A stretch of 64,000 nt of DNA, taken from contig NZ_AP029023.1 of the NCBI RefSeq assembly GCF_037076555.1, positions 744,001-808,000 on the forward strand, read 5' to 3'. Below are positions 63,920 through 64,000 of this stretch, piece after piece (position 1 is the first letter of the stretch; every line of letters starts with the position of its first letter). The stretch is from Methylophilus sp. DW102. GTDB lineage: Bacteria; Pseudomonadota; Gammaproteobacteria; Burkholderiales; Methylophilaceae. Position numbers and translations under genes: made by a program. A model generated the notes under the pieces. It was not told the origin of the DNA. It did not search any database and saw nothing but the letters and a program-made list of their open reading frames with translations.

Positions 63920-64000
63920 ATGCAATACGTTCGATTGTTGACCCTCACCGCAGGCCTGCTAGCCAGCCTCACCCTCAGTGCCCAACCGCTCGCTTATGTC
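63920..64000 (+). CDS. exported protein, truncated by window end
   Basis: Only 27 codons are in the window. They encode a clear signal peptide (MQYVRLLTLTAGLLASLTLS) and continue past the end. AAGGA precedes ATG 63920. The mature product cannot be named. Confidence 0.6.
   Translation, partial: MQYVRLLTLTAGLLASLTLSAQPLAYV

Overview
The window looks like chromosomal DNA of a betaproteobacterial methylotroph of the family Methylophilaceae; a Methylophilus-like organism fits best. The basis is a complete mxaFJGIRSACKLD methanol dehydrogenase operon, an EpsA/PEP-CTERM secretion-associated region, and a base composition that looks near 50% GC by eye. No phage, plasmid or insertion-sequence transposase was found.

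Layout. 1-1.5 kb: 3' end of an rRNA operon (23S, then 5S, then a terminator). 1.6-4.9 kb: a short structured intergenic region with a minus-strand terminator, ispD-ispF (isoprenoid precursor synthesis) and an MsbA-like ABC exporter. 5-14.5 kb: a tightly overlapping type II secretion / type IV pilus-like operon (gspG, gspF, gspE, four inner-membrane or periplasmic assembly proteins, the secretin gspD, and three more pseudopilin-like proteins, the last lacking Glu5). A convergent lytic transglycosylase follows.

15.3-45.9 kb: a large cell-surface region. It starts with the LuxR-type regulator EpsA. It then holds three PEP-CTERM proteins, an unknown secreted protein, a two-partner secretion pair (transporter plus a 3419-residue adhesin), a secreted nuclease and a secreted 5'-nucleotidase/metallophosphatase. 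Next come an ExbB-like fusion, two ExbD, TonB, a porin and a coiled-coil protein, and finally a CAAX-protease-like membrane protein and the lipoprotein isomerase EpsD. A motif built on TAGTCCG / CGGACTA, often as the palindrome GGACTAGTCC, recurs in the promoter regions of epsA, the first PEP-CTERM gene, the two-partner pair, the nuclease and the ExbB-TonB cluster. I did not notice it in the other intergenic regions, so I propose it as the EpsA operator. The genes suggest secreted breakdown of extracellular nucleic acid coupled to surface adhesion and an energised outer-membrane uptake module. The exosortase itself is not in the window.

45.9-46.6 kb: a small AT-rich membrane-protein gene between two inverted REP-type hairpins. 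46.7-51.2 kb (minus strand): histidine kinase, small secreted protein, NarL-type response regulator, ABC-2 permease and GldG-like protein, divergent from mxaF. 51.5-61.7 kb: the mxa operon, encoding the MxaFI dehydrogenase subunits, the MxaJ binding protein, cytochrome cL (MxaG), and the MxaRSACKLD maturation and calcium-insertion proteins. Strong stem-loops lie after mxaF, mxaG and mxaI. 61.8-63.7 kb: an unassigned secreted protein, a thioredoxin-like protein and a YVTN beta-propeller. The window ends inside a signal-peptide-bearing gene.

All functions come from reading the sequence and recalling family features; no database search was run.
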